Assembly: GCA_930990965.1 (NCBI GenBank)
Contig: CAKNRQ010000001.1
Span: forward strand, 124,001-188,000
Direction of reading: 5' to 3'
Origin: an uncultured Clostridia bacterium
Lineage (GTDB): Bacteria; Bacillota; Clostridia; Oscillospirales; Oscillospiraceae
DNA: 64,000 bases
Part shown: piece by piece, positions 1-8,440 of the stretch
How the letters are laid out: every line of letters starts with the position of its first letter
Position numbering within the stretch: the stretch's first letter is position 1
Made by a program: the position numbers and the translations under genes
Notes under the pieces: generated by a model
Told to the model about the DNA's origin: nothing
Databases searched by the model: none
The model's input: the letters and a program-made list of their open reading frames with translations, nothing else

Positions 1-183
1 CACCCAGTATAAGCCCATGTACCCAGCTGGTCGCCCGTCAAGCTGTGCCACCAGCAGCAGCTTGTTCTCTCCAGACATCTGCCCCTCAAGCTGTTCCCGA
101 GTCCAAGGCAGGGAAAAGCTTTCCTCTTCCAGTTTACACAACCAGTCAAGATCGTCCGGCAGCGCTGGTCGTATTTCAATCAT
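1..183 (-). CDS. rimI: RimI-like GNAT N-acetyltransferase, N-terminal part only
   Basis: The coding region starts at 183 on the minus strand and runs off the left edge, so about 61 residues are visible. They begin MIEIRPALPDDLDWLCKLEE and go on to SFSLPWTREQLEG and LLLVAQLDGRPAGYMG. This is the usual start of ribosomal-protein-alanine N-acetyltransferases: a GNAT fold with an (E)ESFxxPW(T/S)xxQL helix and the first beta strands. RimI acetylates the N-terminal alanine of S18 in E. coli. The start codon overlaps the stop of the upstream metallopeptidase-fusion gene by 8 bases, so it is the last visible gene of the uvrB operon. The acetyl-CoA-binding motif lies outside the window. The family call is fairly sure; the exact substrate is not. 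Confidence 0.8.
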   Translation of the reverse strand, partial: MIEIRPALPDDLDWLCKLEEESFSLPWTREQLEGQMSGENKLLLVAQLDGRPAGYMGLYWV

Positions 184-997
184 AGTCTTCATCCCCGCTC
201 ATCAGTTCTGTCACAAGCAGGTTAATATTCGTGGCCATGTTGTCGGCCAACCGGTTCCAGCCGCCCTGTGTATCTATTTTGGGGGCGCGCAGGTCCTCCT
301 GCCCAAGACACATTATCTTTTCTGACAGATCCGGCCAACGTGCTGAGAGCGTATCGCACAACTCCAGTGTCATGCACATCACCACGTCATAGGCAGCACA
401 AAGCTCGCGCGAAACCTCGAGCGGCGCACCGTGTACCGTCATTTCCACGTCATATCGTGCCGTCGCCCTGGCGGCTTTAATGTTTAGAGCTCCTACTCTC
501 ATGCTGGCGCAGGCAGAAGACATATCGTCAAGTCTGTTGTCCTTTGCCGCTGACAGAAACATGCAGCTAGCCATCTCGGCGAGCCCGGAGCCATCTTCGT
601 CTACGAAGAGTATATTGCTGACTTCCAGGGGTTCCTCCCCGGAGTCCAGGCCGGAGAGCAGCTCCGCAACATGCTGCTCGTCCCACTTTTCCAGGCTCCT
701 GTCCAAGGCCAGGCTCTCTATGTGGTGGGTGAGCTCGTGCTTAAGCGTGCGTATCAGCTCGTCGCGGCACTTCTCATATGAGGCGTTGGGGTATTTGCGC
801 CGAAAAGAGCCGTAATATATCTCCACATACCGGCCCATCTGATTTACGTTGTACGTCCCCATAATGAGCAGGCCGTGCTCATCGGTACGGCTCTGTCTCA
901 GCAGGTTTACACCACCATTGAGCTTGTCAAATATCTCTTCCGGCAGCGCGTCCACCGCTTCGTCAAGCACGCGCCCGGCTTCGTCATAACTTATCAT
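176..997 (-). CDS. Zincin-like metallopeptidase fused to a degenerate low-molecular-weight phosphatase-like domain
   Basis: This 273-residue protein has two parts. Residues 1-115 match the small zincin-type 'metallopeptidase family' (formerly DUF1025): the zinc motif HELTH is at about 87-91, preceded by VEIYYGSFRRKYP. Residues 126-270 follow the layout of low-molecular-weight protein tyrosine phosphatases: a first strand NILFV, a loop then AEM, and later AAYDVVMCMTLELCDTL, which matches the family's 'aDlvlaMt' strand. The phosphatase P-loop is destroyed. Where the family has Cys-x5-Arg, this protein has Asp133 and Leu139, and the later DP acid motif is also missing. The phosphatase half is therefore probably inactive, perhaps a binding or regulatory domain. 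The ATG has GGAGG nine bases upstream and lies one base after the polA stop. The zincin half is sure from the motif; the second domain is inferred by fold-level pattern. Confidence 0.8.
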   Translation of the reverse strand: MISYDEAGRVLDEAVDALPEEIFDKLNGGVNLLRQSRTDEHGLLIMGTYNVNQMGRYVEIYYGSFRRKYPNASYEKCRDELIRTLKHELTHHIESLALDRSLEKWDEQHVAELLSGLDSGEEPLEVSNILFVDEDGSGLAEMASCMFLSAAKDNRLDDMSSACASMRVGALNIKAARATARYDVEMTVHGAPLEVSRELCAAYDVVMCMTLELCDTLSARWPDLSEKIMCLGQEDLRAPKIDTQGGWNRLADNMATNINLLVTELMSGDEDYD

Positions 998-998
998 A

Positions 999-3551
999 TC
1001 AGTGTGCCTCCGACCAAGAGTGTCCGGTTTTGGCCTCTGCCGTCAGCGGTACAGAGAGGCTGACAGCGCCCTCCATCTCCTCTTCCAGCAGTTTGGCCAC
1101 ACGCCCGGCCTCTTCCTCCGGGCACTCGGCTATGAGCTCGTCGTGTACCTGGAGTATCAGCCGTGCCGGCAGTCCCTCAGCTTTCAACCTGCGGTAGACG
1201 TTTACCATTGCCAGCTTCATTATATCCGCGGCCGTGCCCTGAATCGGCATATTTCTCGCCACACGCTCGCCAAAATTGCGAGTATTCCGGTTTGAGCTCT
1301 TGAGCTCCGGCATTGGCCGGCGGCGCCCAAAGAGAGTGGAAACATAGCCGTTTTCTTTCGCCTCGGCTATGACCCGCTCCATGTACTCGCGCACTCCGTG
1401 GTATTTTTCCAGGTATGCGTCGATGTAGGCCTGCGCCTCGCGCGGGCGCACACCGATATCCTGAGCCAGCGAGAAGGCCGAGATGCCGTATACTATGCCG
1501 AAGTTGACGGCCTTGGCATGGCTGCGCATCTGCGGCGTGACCTCGTCGAGAGGTATGCCGAACACCTGCGAGGCTGTGACAGCGTGTATGTCTTCCCCTG
1601 TGAGGAAGGCATTTTTCATAGTCTCATCCCCGGAGATGTGAGCGAGCAGACGGAGTTCAATTTGGCTGTAATCCGCGTCTACCAGGACGTGTCCCGGAGC
1701 AGCCACAAACATCTTGCGTATCTCACTGCCCAGCTCACGCCGCACGGGAATATTCTGCAGGTTGGGCTCAGTCGATGAGAGTCTGCCCGTAGCTGTGACG
1801 GTCATCTTGAAGTTCGTGTGAATGCGCCCGTCAGGGGAAATGACCTTCATGAGCCCGTCGGCGTAAGTGCTCTTGAGCTTGGTCAGCATGCGGTAGTCGA
1901 GTATATCCGTGATTATGGGGTGTTTACCGATAAGCTTTTCGAGCACATCGGCGTTGGTGCTCCACCCCGTCTTGGTCTTTTTCCCGGCAGGGAGCATCAG
2001 TTCCTCGAAGAGCACTTCACCGAGCTGCTTGGGCGAGTTGATGTTGAATTTGTGCCCGGCCAGGCGCCATATTTCCTCCTGCAATGCGTCTATCCCGCTC
2101 ACAAGGCTCTCACCATAGGCCGCCAGAGCAGCTTTGTCTACCAGGAACCCCGTGCGCTCCATGTCTGCAAGCACTTCGCAGAGCGGCAGCTCTACCTTAT
2201 AATAGAGCTCTTTGGAACCTATCTCCGCAAGTTTGGCGTCCAGCACCGGGTAGAGCTCATACATGGCCTGCACATCCGGCATAGTTGTACCCAAATGGCG
2301 CATAGCCAGCCTCTCCACGGGGTACGAGCTCTCAGTTGAGTCTAGCAGGTATGCCGCAAGTTCAGTGTCAAAGACGAAGCCTTTTGGGCTTATGTTCTCC
2401 TTAAGTGCAAGGCCCATGAAATCCTTGACGCCGTAGGACACCTTCTTCACGCTCTCATCAAAGAGCACGTCGATTACGTCGTCCCAGTCCTCACCCACCG
2501 TGAGCCTGTCCAGCTTGAAGATTGCCTCTCCGTCGCAAAGCGTGAGCTCGCCCATATCTTCGCCGTGCAGCAACGCGAGGTACTCCGCGCCCTTTATGCG
2601 CGCCGTCATCTCCTCTGCCCCCAGCTCGAGCTCCGGCAGCTCCGCGCCTACCGTTTGCACATCCGCGGTTACATCCGTGGAACTGCTCAGGCCCCACTTC
2701 TCTATAAAGCGGTTAAAGCCCAGCTTTTTGAGCTCCTCATAGAGCTCCGGGGTGCTCTCCAAATGCCAGATTGCGTCGTCCGGCGAGAGTTCTATGGGCG
2801 CCTCGCGGCTTATGGTGGCGAGCTCGTAGCTCATTCGGGCACTTTCCTCACCGGCGGCCAGCTTTTTGCGCACACTCTCGCGTATGTCGAGCTCGTCGAG
2901 CTTGGCATAAATGTTTTCAATCGTCCCATAGTTGCGCACCAGTTCCAGGGCCGTCTTCTCTCCCACTCCCGGCACGCCGGGAATATTGTCCGAAGTGTCG
3001 CCCATAAGCGCCTTCAGGTCTACCATCAGAGGGGGCTCAAACCCGTACTCCTCCCTGAAGAGCGCCAGGTTATAGTCTATCGTCTCGGTCTTTCCCTTTG
3101 CGGTTTTGATGTGTATAACATCGGTTTTATCCGTTATGAGCTGGAAGCTGTCACGGTCACCTGTGACGATGTCGCAATTCCAGCCCTCGCGCTCACAGAT
3201 TGCGGCCACGGTGCCGAGCACGTCATCTGCTTCCCAGCCCTCGGCTGAAAGCTGCTTTATGCCCATCGCGGCGAGCAGCTCTTTGAGCACCGGCATCTGT
3301 ACCGCCAGGTCGTCGGGCATGGGTTTGCGCTGGGCCTTGTATAGCTCATACTGCTTGTGCCGGAAAGTCGGTGCGGGCAGGTCAAAAGCCACGCACAATG
3401 CATCCGGCGCGCTGTTGTCCAGCAGGCGCTGCAATATGGCTAAAAAGCCGTAGACCGCGTTAGTAGGCGTCCCGTCAGGCGCATTGAGCTGCCTGACGCC
3501 GTAGTAGGCGCGGTTCACGATGCTGTTGCCGTCCAATATCATCAGCTTCAT
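999..3551 (-). CDS. polA: DNA polymerase I
   Basis: The 850-residue family A polymerase fills gaps and removes RNA primers during replication and repair. Residues 1-290 are the 5'-nuclease domain, starting LDGNSIVNRAYYG, with the GVPGVGEKTA helix-hairpin-helix. The middle region has the fold of the 3'-5' exonuclease but lacks the catalytic DxE at the first motif (it reads EYLALLHGE), so proofreading is probably lost, as in Bacillus PolA. The C-terminal half has motif A DYSQIELRLLAHISGD, motif B RSHAKAVNFGIVYG and motif C QVHDELIAE. I use the ATG at 3551, which overlaps the capA stop by one base (TGATG); an in-frame TTG lies just before it. It is in one minus-strand operon with uvrB, a sensible DNA-repair pairing. 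Confidence 0.97.
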   Translation of the reverse strand: MKLMILDGNSIVNRAYYGVRQLNAPDGTPTNAVYGFLAILQRLLDNSAPDALCVAFDLPAPTFRHKQYELYKAQRKPMPDDLAVQMPVLKELLAAMGIKQLSAEGWEADDVLGTVAAICEREGWNCDIVTGDRDSFQLITDKTDVIHIKTAKGKTETIDYNLALFREEYGFEPPLMVDLKALMGDTSDNIPGVPGVGEKTALELVRNYGTIENIYAKLDELDIRESVRKKLAAGEESARMSYELATISREAPIELSPDDAIWHLESTPELYEELKKLGFNRFIEKWGLSSSTDVTADVQTVGAELPELELGAEEMTARIKGAEYLALLHGEDMGELTLCDGEAIFKLDRLTVGEDWDDVIDVLFDESVKKVSYGVKDFMGLALKENISPKGFVFDTELAAYLLDSTESSYPVERLAMRHLGTTMPDVQAMYELYPVLDAKLAEIGSKELYYKVELPLCEVLADMERTGFLVDKAALAAYGESLVSGIDALQEEIWRLAGHKFNINSPKQLGEVLFEELMLPAGKKTKTGWSTNADVLEKLIGKHPIITDILDYRMLTKLKSTYADGLMKVISPDGRIHTNFKMTVTATGRLSSTEPNLQNIPVRRELGSEIRKMFVAAPGHVLVDADYSQIELRLLAHISGDETMKNAFLTGEDIHAVTASQVFGIPLDEVTPQMRSHAKAVNFGIVYGISAFSLAQDIGVRPREAQAYIDAYLEKYHGVREYMERVIAEAKENGYVSTLFGRRRPMPELKSSNRNTRNFGERVARNMPIQGTAADIMKLAMVNVYRRLKAEGLPARLILQVHDELIAECPEEEAGRVAKLLEEEMEGAVSLSVPLTAEAKTGHSWSEAH

Positions 3552-4825
3552 CAAGCTGCCATCCTTTCGTCGTTAGGTATGCTGACCTCTCCAAATATGC
3601 GCTCGCAATCCTCCAGTGCCTGCTGTAACCGCGAATAAACGTACGGAGTTATAGCTCCTCCGCGGTCGTCGCCGCTCTCGTAATCTGCCATAGCCGCGCG
3701 TATATCCCAGAGCTGCCGTGCACAGTTCACAGATGACGCCGGTACGCCGTAGTTTGCGAAGTACATCATTATCATGGGCACGTACTCGCAGCCCGTAATC
3801 TCGGTCTCGCCGCTAACCGGGTCCTTGGTAAGCTCAAGCTGCACCATAGCTGTGAGGTCGGTGTACTGCCTGGTCTGACATGAGAGCAGGTTGCCCAGGC
3901 AATAGCACAAAAATCCCCGCCGCGTCGTGCCGTCCGGATTCTCTATTTCCCGTATTTCCATCGGTTGCGGCACATGTGGATGCCCTCCTATTACGAGGTC
4001 TGCGCCTTGTTGAAAGAAGTAGTCGGCAAGTTCACGCTGATAGGCGTTCGCACTGGTCATGTACTCTGCTCCCCAGTGGACGCTCACCGCTATGACATCC
4101 GTATTCAGCGCTCTGGCCGCTGCCATGTCGGCGTTGAGCTTATCGTAGTTCACATCGACAAGCGTGGTCATATAGTCGTGGTTATATACATTCACCGCGT
4201 ATGAGTACTCGTCAATTGGTATGCCGTTCGTTCCATATGTGTAGTCCAGGAAAGCAAAGCTTATGCCGTTTATCTCCTTGACAAGGATGCCGTTGTTGGC
4301 GTCGCGCTCCTGCGGCGTGCGATATGTACCCACATGGTCCAGTCCGGCCGCGTCCAGCACGTCCAGTGTACGTTTCAGTCCAGGCAGGAAGGCATCGACG
4401 CTGTGGTTGTTGGCCGTGTTTATGAGGTCAAAGCCCACGTCCTTGAGCGAGTAGGCCAGATCGTCCGGCGAACTGAAGAGCGGATATCCGGTCCAGGGCG
4501 GCGTGCCCGTCAGCGGCGACTCAAGGCAGCACAGGGCGTAGTCTGCCTCCGAAATATAGTGTTCTACGTCCTCAAAGAGCAGCGTGTAGTCGTAGCTGCC
4601 GTCAGCCTGCTCTACTGCGCTGTTGAGTGGTGTGTGCATAACGAGATCCCCGGCGAGCGTGAGCTTTACCACGCTAGGTTCGGGCTCCGGCGTGGGCTCC
4701 GCAGTATGAGCCGGAGCAATGCTCGGAGCCACCGGCTCCGGCAGTCCGGCGCTTTGCATCTCGCCGCAAGCCGCCAGCGCCATGATAAGCGCGAGGCACA
4801 CAAGCAGCGAAAGCATGCGTTTCAT
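3551..4825 (-). CDS. CapA-family lipoprotein (metallophosphatase-like fold)
   Basis: The 424-residue protein belongs to the CapA / poly-gamma-glutamate biosynthesis family (PF09587). It starts with a lipoprotein signal: a basic N-terminus, a hydrophobic stretch and the lipobox LAAC near residue 20. A threonine/proline/glutamate-rich linker follows. Family motifs are visible in order: LAGDLVMHTPLN, CCLESPLTG, NTANNHS, SVHWGAEY and VIGGHPHVPQP, which build the predicted metal-binding site. It should sit on the outer face of the cytoplasmic membrane. CapA proteins act in capsule or poly-gamma-glutamate export, but no cap synthesis genes are nearby, so the substrate is unknown. It overlaps its operon neighbours uvrB and polA by one base each. 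The start is the ATG of the TGATG, with AGAGGTG upstream. Confidence 0.9.
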   Translation of the reverse strand: MKRMLSLLVCLALIMALAACGEMQSAGLPEPVAPSIAPAHTAEPTPEPEPSVVKLTLAGDLVMHTPLNSAVEQADGSYDYTLLFEDVEHYISEADYALCCLESPLTGTPPWTGYPLFSSPDDLAYSLKDVGFDLINTANNHSVDAFLPGLKRTLDVLDAAGLDHVGTYRTPQERDANNGILVKEINGISFAFLDYTYGTNGIPIDEYSYAVNVYNHDYMTTLVDVNYDKLNADMAAARALNTDVIAVSVHWGAEYMTSANAYQRELADYFFQQGADLVIGGHPHVPQPMEIREIENPDGTTRRGFLCYCLGNLLSCQTRQYTDLTAMVQLELTKDPVSGETEITGCEYVPMIMMYFANYGVPASSVNCARQLWDIRAAMADYESGDDRGGAITPYVYSRLQQALEDCERIFGEVSIPNDERMAA

Positions 4826-6792
4826 CACTTTTCACCTCTAAGCTTTATGAGCTGGTCGCGCAGTACGGCTGCATATTCGAATTCAAGCATTTTGGCCGCC
4901 TCGCGCATCTTCTTTTCCAGCTTTGCTATTTCCTCGCGCCGCTCCGATTCGGTCATGCGCACGCCGTCACGGCGGCGGCCCGACTTCTCCTGCTCCGGAC
5001 TCAGCTCGATTATATCACGCACGTCCTTCTTGATGGTACGCGGCACTATACCGTGCGCCTTGTTGAAGGCGTCCTGCTTTTTGCGGCGCCGCTCAGTCTC
5101 GTCTATGGCCGCCTGCATACTCGGTGTGATAGTGTCCGCATACATGATGACTTTGCCTTCGGCGTTGCGCGCGGCGCGGCCTATGGTCTGGATAAGGCTG
5201 GTTTCGCTTCTCAGGAAGCCCTCCTTGTCCGCGTCCAATATGGCGACCAGGCTTACTTCCGGCAAGTCCAGGCCCTCACGCAGAAGGTTGATGCCAACCA
5301 GCACGTCAAATTCGCCGAGGCGCAGATCGCGTATTATCTCCATGCGCTCTATGGTGCCGATATCGTGGTGCATGTACCGGCACTTTATTCCCGCCCCCGT
5401 GAGATAGGCCGACAGGTCCTCGGCCATCTTTTTGGTGAGCGTCGTCACCAGAGTGCGCTCGTTTTTGGCTATCCTGGCCTTCACCTCGTCCATGAGGTCG
5501 TCAATCTGCCCCTCAACGGGCCGGACGGAGATCTCTGGGTCAAGCAGGCCCGTGGGACGTATAATCTGCTCGACAATCTGCCCCGAGCGAGTGCGCTCAT
5601 ATTCACCCGGTGTGGCCGATACATAAACCACCTGGCCGATACGCTCCTGAAACTCCTCGAACTTTAGCGGACGGTTGTCAAAGGCCGAGGGCAGACGGAA
5701 ACCGTACTCCACCAGCGTCTCTTTCCTCGCCCGGTCACCACGGTACATGGCGCGCACCTGAGGGAGCGTGACATGGCTCTCGTCTATGAACAGTACGAAG
5801 TCCTTCGGGAAGTAGTCCAGCAGTGTCATGGGCGCGCTGCCTGGCGCACGGCCGGAAATGATGCGGCTGTAGTTCTCGATGCCTGAGCAGTAGCCCAGTT
5901 CGTTTATCATCTCAATGTCGAAGTTGGTGCGCTGCTCTATGCGCTGAGCCTCCAGAAGCTTGTCCTGGCTCTTGAAAAAGGCCACGCGCTCGTCGCACTC
6001 GCGGCGTATCTCTTTGACCGCACGTTGAAGTTTCTCCTTAGGAGTTATATAGTGGCTGGCCGGGAAAATAGGTATGTTCGTGAGCCTGCGTATAACGGAG
6101 CCCGTGACGGGATTGAACTCGCTCACGCGGTCTATCTCGTCACCAAAGAACTCGATGCGTATGGCACTGTCCTTATAATACGCCGGCCAGACCTCGACCG
6201 TGTCTCCGCGCACTCGTATCATGTTGCGCTCGAACGCTATATCGTTGCGCTCATAGCGTATCTCAATGAGTCGCCGTATGAGCTCGTCACGCGGTATCTC
6301 GAGTCCAACGCGAATCGGAACCATCATGGCCTCAAAGTCCTCCGGCTCGCCCAGGCCGTATATGCAGCTCACCGAGGACACGACTATGACGTCGCGCCGC
6401 TCAATAAGCGAAGCCGTGGCCGACAGGCGCAGACGGTCTATCTCCTCATTCGTGGCAGAGTCCTTTTCTATATACGTATCCGTCGTGGGTATATACGCTT
6501 CCGGCTGATAGTAGTCGTAATAGGAGACGAAGTACTCTACGGCATTGTCAGGGAAAAACTCTCTAAACTCGCTACAAAGCTGCGCCGCCAGGGTCTTGTT
6601 GTGCGCGAGGACAAGCGTAGGCCGCTGCACCCGTTCAATCACTTTGGCCATGGTGTATGTCTTGCCGGAACCGGTAACGCCCAGCAGCGTCTGTTCATCT
6701 ATGCCCGCCTCCAGACCCGAGGCAAGGGCGTCAATCGCTTCCGGCTGATCGCCGGAGGGTGAATATTCGCTTACAACGTGAAATTCGGGCAT
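4825..6792 (-). CDS. uvrB: Excinuclease ABC subunit B
   Basis: The 655-residue UvrB is the damage-verifying helicase of nucleotide excision repair; it receives DNA from UvrA and recruits UvrC. Walker [11 protein letters not shown] lies near the start, followed by the beta-hairpin region [12 protein letters not shown], the helicase motif [21 protein letters not shown], and the C-terminal helicase motif TIGRAARN. A UvrC-binding coiled coil ([18 protein letters not shown]) closes the protein. The ATG at 6792 is preceded by AAGGAG at good spacing. An upstream in-frame TTG at 6816 would add eight residues without a proper site. It is the first gene of the operon running into capA, polA, the zincin fusion and rimI. 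Confidence 0.97.
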   Translation of the reverse strand: MPEFHVVSEYSPSGDQPEAIDALASGLEAGIDEQTLLGVTGSGKTYTMAKVIERVQRPTLVLAHNKTLAAQLCSEFREFFPDNAVEYFVSYYDYYQPEAYIPTTDTYIEKDSATNEEIDRLRLSATASLIERRDVIVVSSVSCIYGLGEPEDFEAMMVPIRVGLEIPRDELIRRLIEIRYERNDIAFERNMIRVRGDTVEVWPAYYKDSAIRIEFFGDEIDRVSEFNPVTGSVIRRLTNIPIFPASHYITPKEKLQRAVKEIRRECDERVAFFKSQDKLLEAQRIEQRTNFDIEMINELGYCSGIENYSRIISGRAPGSAPMTLLDYFPKDFVLFIDESHVTLPQVRAMYRGDRARKETLVEYGFRLPSAFDNRPLKFEEFQERIGQVVYVSATPGEYERTRSGQIVEQIIRPTGLLDPEISVRPVEGQIDDLMDEVKARIAKNERTLVTTLTKKMAEDLSAYLTGAGIKCRYMHHDIGTIERMEIIRDLRLGEFDVLVGINLLREGLDLPEVSLVAILDADKEGFLRSETSLIQTIGRAARNAEGKVIMYADTITPSMQAAIDETERRRKKQDAFNKAHGIVPRTIKKDVRDIIELSPEQEKSGRRRDGVRMTESERREEIAKLEKKMREAAKMLEFEYAAVLRDQLIKLRGEK

Positions 6793-6870
6793 GGCTTCTC
6801 CTTCGTTTTCAGACAATTTTACAGTTTATTTTACCACACGAAGGTATAAATGAAAAGACCCAAAGGGTGC

Positions 6871-6899
6871 AAAAATCCCCCGGTACGAGCCGGGGGACA
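6871..6899 (-). terminator. Rho-independent terminator after the small membrane protein gene
   Basis: On the minus strand an 8-bp GC stem (TCCCCCGG/CCGGGGGA) is followed by ATTTTTGC. It lies five bases after the stop of the 6904-7221 gene and insulates it from uvrB downstream. Confidence 0.85.
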
Positions 6900-6903
6900 A
6901 ACT

Positions 6904-7221
6904 TTAGCCCAGGTCTTGGGCGTCCATTTTACGCCTGGCGCGGGACACGCCAGTGCGTCTGCGGGACACGAAATATATTGCAAGCATCACCGCCGTGGGT
7001 ATGTTAGCCGCAAGCCACGAAAATATAGCCGCAATTATCGCCTCGGTGAGGTCTCCAAAGTTGACGGCGCTCAACGGGTAGATGAAAGAAAACAGGAAAA
7101 ACATAAACGGCAGAACCAGGCCCGGCCAGCGGCTGGGCTTTTTAGCCAGATATATCTCAAGCAGCACAGTGCCAACTGTCAAAATAATAAGTAACAGTAT
7201 AGAAATCATCGCTCTAAGCAT
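6904..7221 (-). CDS. Small membrane protein of unknown function, paired with a DUF2089 regulator
   Basis: The 105-residue protein has three likely membrane segments: about residues 4-24 (ISILLLIILTVGTVLLEIYL), 33-52, and 63-88. It ends in a very basic tail (RRRTGVSRARRK), which should be cytoplasmic. I do not recognise an enzyme motif. A strong ribosome site (GGAGGATTAATACT) precedes the ATG, and the gene begins four bases after the DUF2089 gene stops, so the two are co-transcribed. Pairing of a DUF2089 DNA-binding protein with a short membrane protein suggests a sensing or envelope-stress role, but that is inference. Confidence 0.75.
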   Translation of the reverse strand: MLRAMISILLLIILTVGTVLLEIYLAKKPSRWPGLVLPFMFFLFSFIYPLSAVNFGDLTEAIIAAIFSWLAANIPTAVMLAIYFVSRRRTGVSRARRKMDAQDLG

Positions 7222-7225
7222 AGTA

Positions 7226-7522
7226 TTAATCCTCCTTGAGCTTTTTATATTCGTTTATAAGCAGTTTCGCCGCGTCTATGTCTATGCGCTCATCTACCGC
7301 GAGCCGGCGTATCAGCGCAATATACGGCTCCTGCGCGCTTTGTTCTCCGAGCTTTATCTTCTCTATGAGCCTGTCCAGACGCAGGCGCACAGTCGGATAT
7401 GTAACTCCGTACTGCTTGGCCACCTCTTTGAGCGATCCGGACGCAAGTACAAATCGGCGTATAAACGCTGCGTCTTCGTCCTCGAGATTTGCCATCCATT
7501 CTGGCAACACTTCCAGTGGCAA
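7226..7522 (-). CDS. DUF2089-family helix-turn-helix protein
   Basis: This 98-residue protein matches the C-terminal part of the DUF2089 family. It has a clear helix-turn-helix at about residues 30-55 (SLKEVAKQYGVTYPTVRLRL), followed by DRLIEKI and a helical tail (DIDAAKLLINEYKKLK). The usual N-terminal zinc-ribbon of longer family members is absent. The start is a TTG with AAGGAGG eight bases upstream; no better start exists. It probably binds DNA, and the perfect 15-bp palindrome overlapping its own -10 box is the obvious candidate target, implying autoregulation. Confidence 0.85.
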   Translation of the reverse strand: MPLEVLPEWMANLEDEDAAFIRRFVLASGSLKEVAKQYGVTYPTVRLRLDRLIEKIKLGEQSAQEPYIALIRRLAVDERIDIDAAKLLINEYKKLKED

Positions 7523-7534
7523 GTAATCGCCTCC

Positions 7535-7576
7535 TTTAACAATGTTAAATATAGCATTTAATATTATTCAAGTCAA
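7535..7576 (-). promoter_or_regulatory. Promoter with overlapping palindrome for the DUF2089 operon
   Basis: On the minus strand a -35 TTGACT (7571-7576), 17-bp spacer and -10 TATATT (7548-7553) are seen. The perfect palindrome TTTAACAATGTTAAA (7535-7549) overlaps the -10 box and the expected transcription start, as expected for a repressor site, probably of the DUF2089 protein itself. Confidence 0.75.
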
Positions 7577-7595
7577 TAGCTTTTTTCATTTTCTC

Positions 7596-7624
7596 TTGAC
7601 TCGCAGATTTTTTAGCTTTAGAAT
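7596..7624 (+). promoter_or_regulatory. Promoter of the xpaC-telA-lemA-TPM operon
   Basis: TTGACT (7596-7601), 17-bp spacer, TAGAAT (7619-7624). It is divergent from the DUF2089 promoter; the two -35 boxes are about 20 bp apart, so one regulator could influence both. Confidence 0.75.
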
Positions 7625-7662
7625 AAAGTAGTAATGTTGTAGGCTCAATGGAGGTCATAAGT

Positions 7663-8418
7663 TTGAAACGCAAGAAAAAAAGCAAAAGCTGGGCCAACGT
7701 GCTGCCCATTTATATATTTGTACTGGCTTGGCTGGTCTGTGCTTTCATCTTCCCCATGTATACGATGTGGGGGCTGGTGGCCAGCTTCTTGATATCCGCA
7801 GCGGCCTGTGGAGTCAGCACGGTGCTGCTGCCAAAGCTCATCAAGGAAAAGGAGCTGTCTCCGGAGGTGGAGTTCGAAGAGCAGCCCCGTAAGAAGGCAA
7901 AGGCTGAACCTCAAAAGCCGGAAAAGCCGCTCGACCCCGAGGTGGCCGCTGTTGTGGAAGAGGGGCACACCGCTATCAAGGAGATGGGCCGTCTCTACAG
8001 CTCCATACAGTCGAGCGAGGTCCGCGAGCGTATAAACGAGCTCATGCGGATTTCGGATAAGATAATACAGGATGCCATAGACGACCCCTCAGACGTGCCG
8101 GAAATACGCAAGTTTTTGGACTACTACCTCCCCACCACAATCAAACTGCTGCATGCGTATGACCGTATGAGCGGTCAGGGTATTGAAGGCGAAAACCTCT
8201 CGAAAAGCATGCACAGCATTGAAGAAATGCTCGACACCGCCGTCGATGCGTTTAAGAAGCAGCTCGACTCTCTCTTTGAGGATCAGGCTCTGGACATTGA
8301 GACGGATATATCCGTTATGAACCGCATGCTCGAGCGTGAAGGACTTACGGGAGACGACGAGCAGGATACTATAATCAAGGCCGCCAGGGCCAATCAGACG
8401 CAAACACAGGAGAATTGA
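7663..8418 (+). CDS. XpaC-like 5-bromo-4-chloroindolyl phosphate hydrolysis family protein
   Basis: The protein (251 residues) matches the XpaC family (PF10112): a short basic N-terminus, two adjacent membrane segments (about 13-32 and 38-57), a charged linker rich in Lys/Pro/Glu, then an alpha-helical cytoplasmic domain (VRERINELMRISDKIIQDA, FLDYYLPTTIKLLHAYDRM). Despite the family name, an enzymatic activity is not established. I place the start at TTG 7663 because GGAGG lies eight bases before it; the ATG at 7648 overlaps that very site and has none of its own. It is the first gene of an operon with telA, the usual XpaC partner. Confidence 0.85.
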   Translation: MKRKKKSKSWANVLPIYIFVLAWLVCAFIFPMYTMWGLVASFLISAAACGVSTVLLPKLIKEKELSPEVEFEEQPRKKAKAEPQKPEKPLDPEVAAVVEEGHTAIKEMGRLYSSIQSSEVRERINELMRISDKIIQDAIDDPSDVPEIRKFLDYYLPTTIKLLHAYDRMSGQGIEGENLSKSMHSIEEMLDTAVDAFKKQLDSLFEDQALDIETDISVMNRMLEREGLTGDDEQDTIIKAARANQTQTQEN

Positions 8419-8440
8419 CCTGAGAAAGGAATTGGACAAA

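Noticed and set aside
2565..3248. 227-codon open frame on the plus strand opposite polA
   Set aside because: It is antisense to a certain polA gene, its protein has no family pattern, and such long shadows are expected opposite GC-rich codons.
4334..5407. 357-codon plus-strand open frame opposite capA and uvrB
   Set aside because: It spans two genes on the other strand and has no domain; an antisense shadow.
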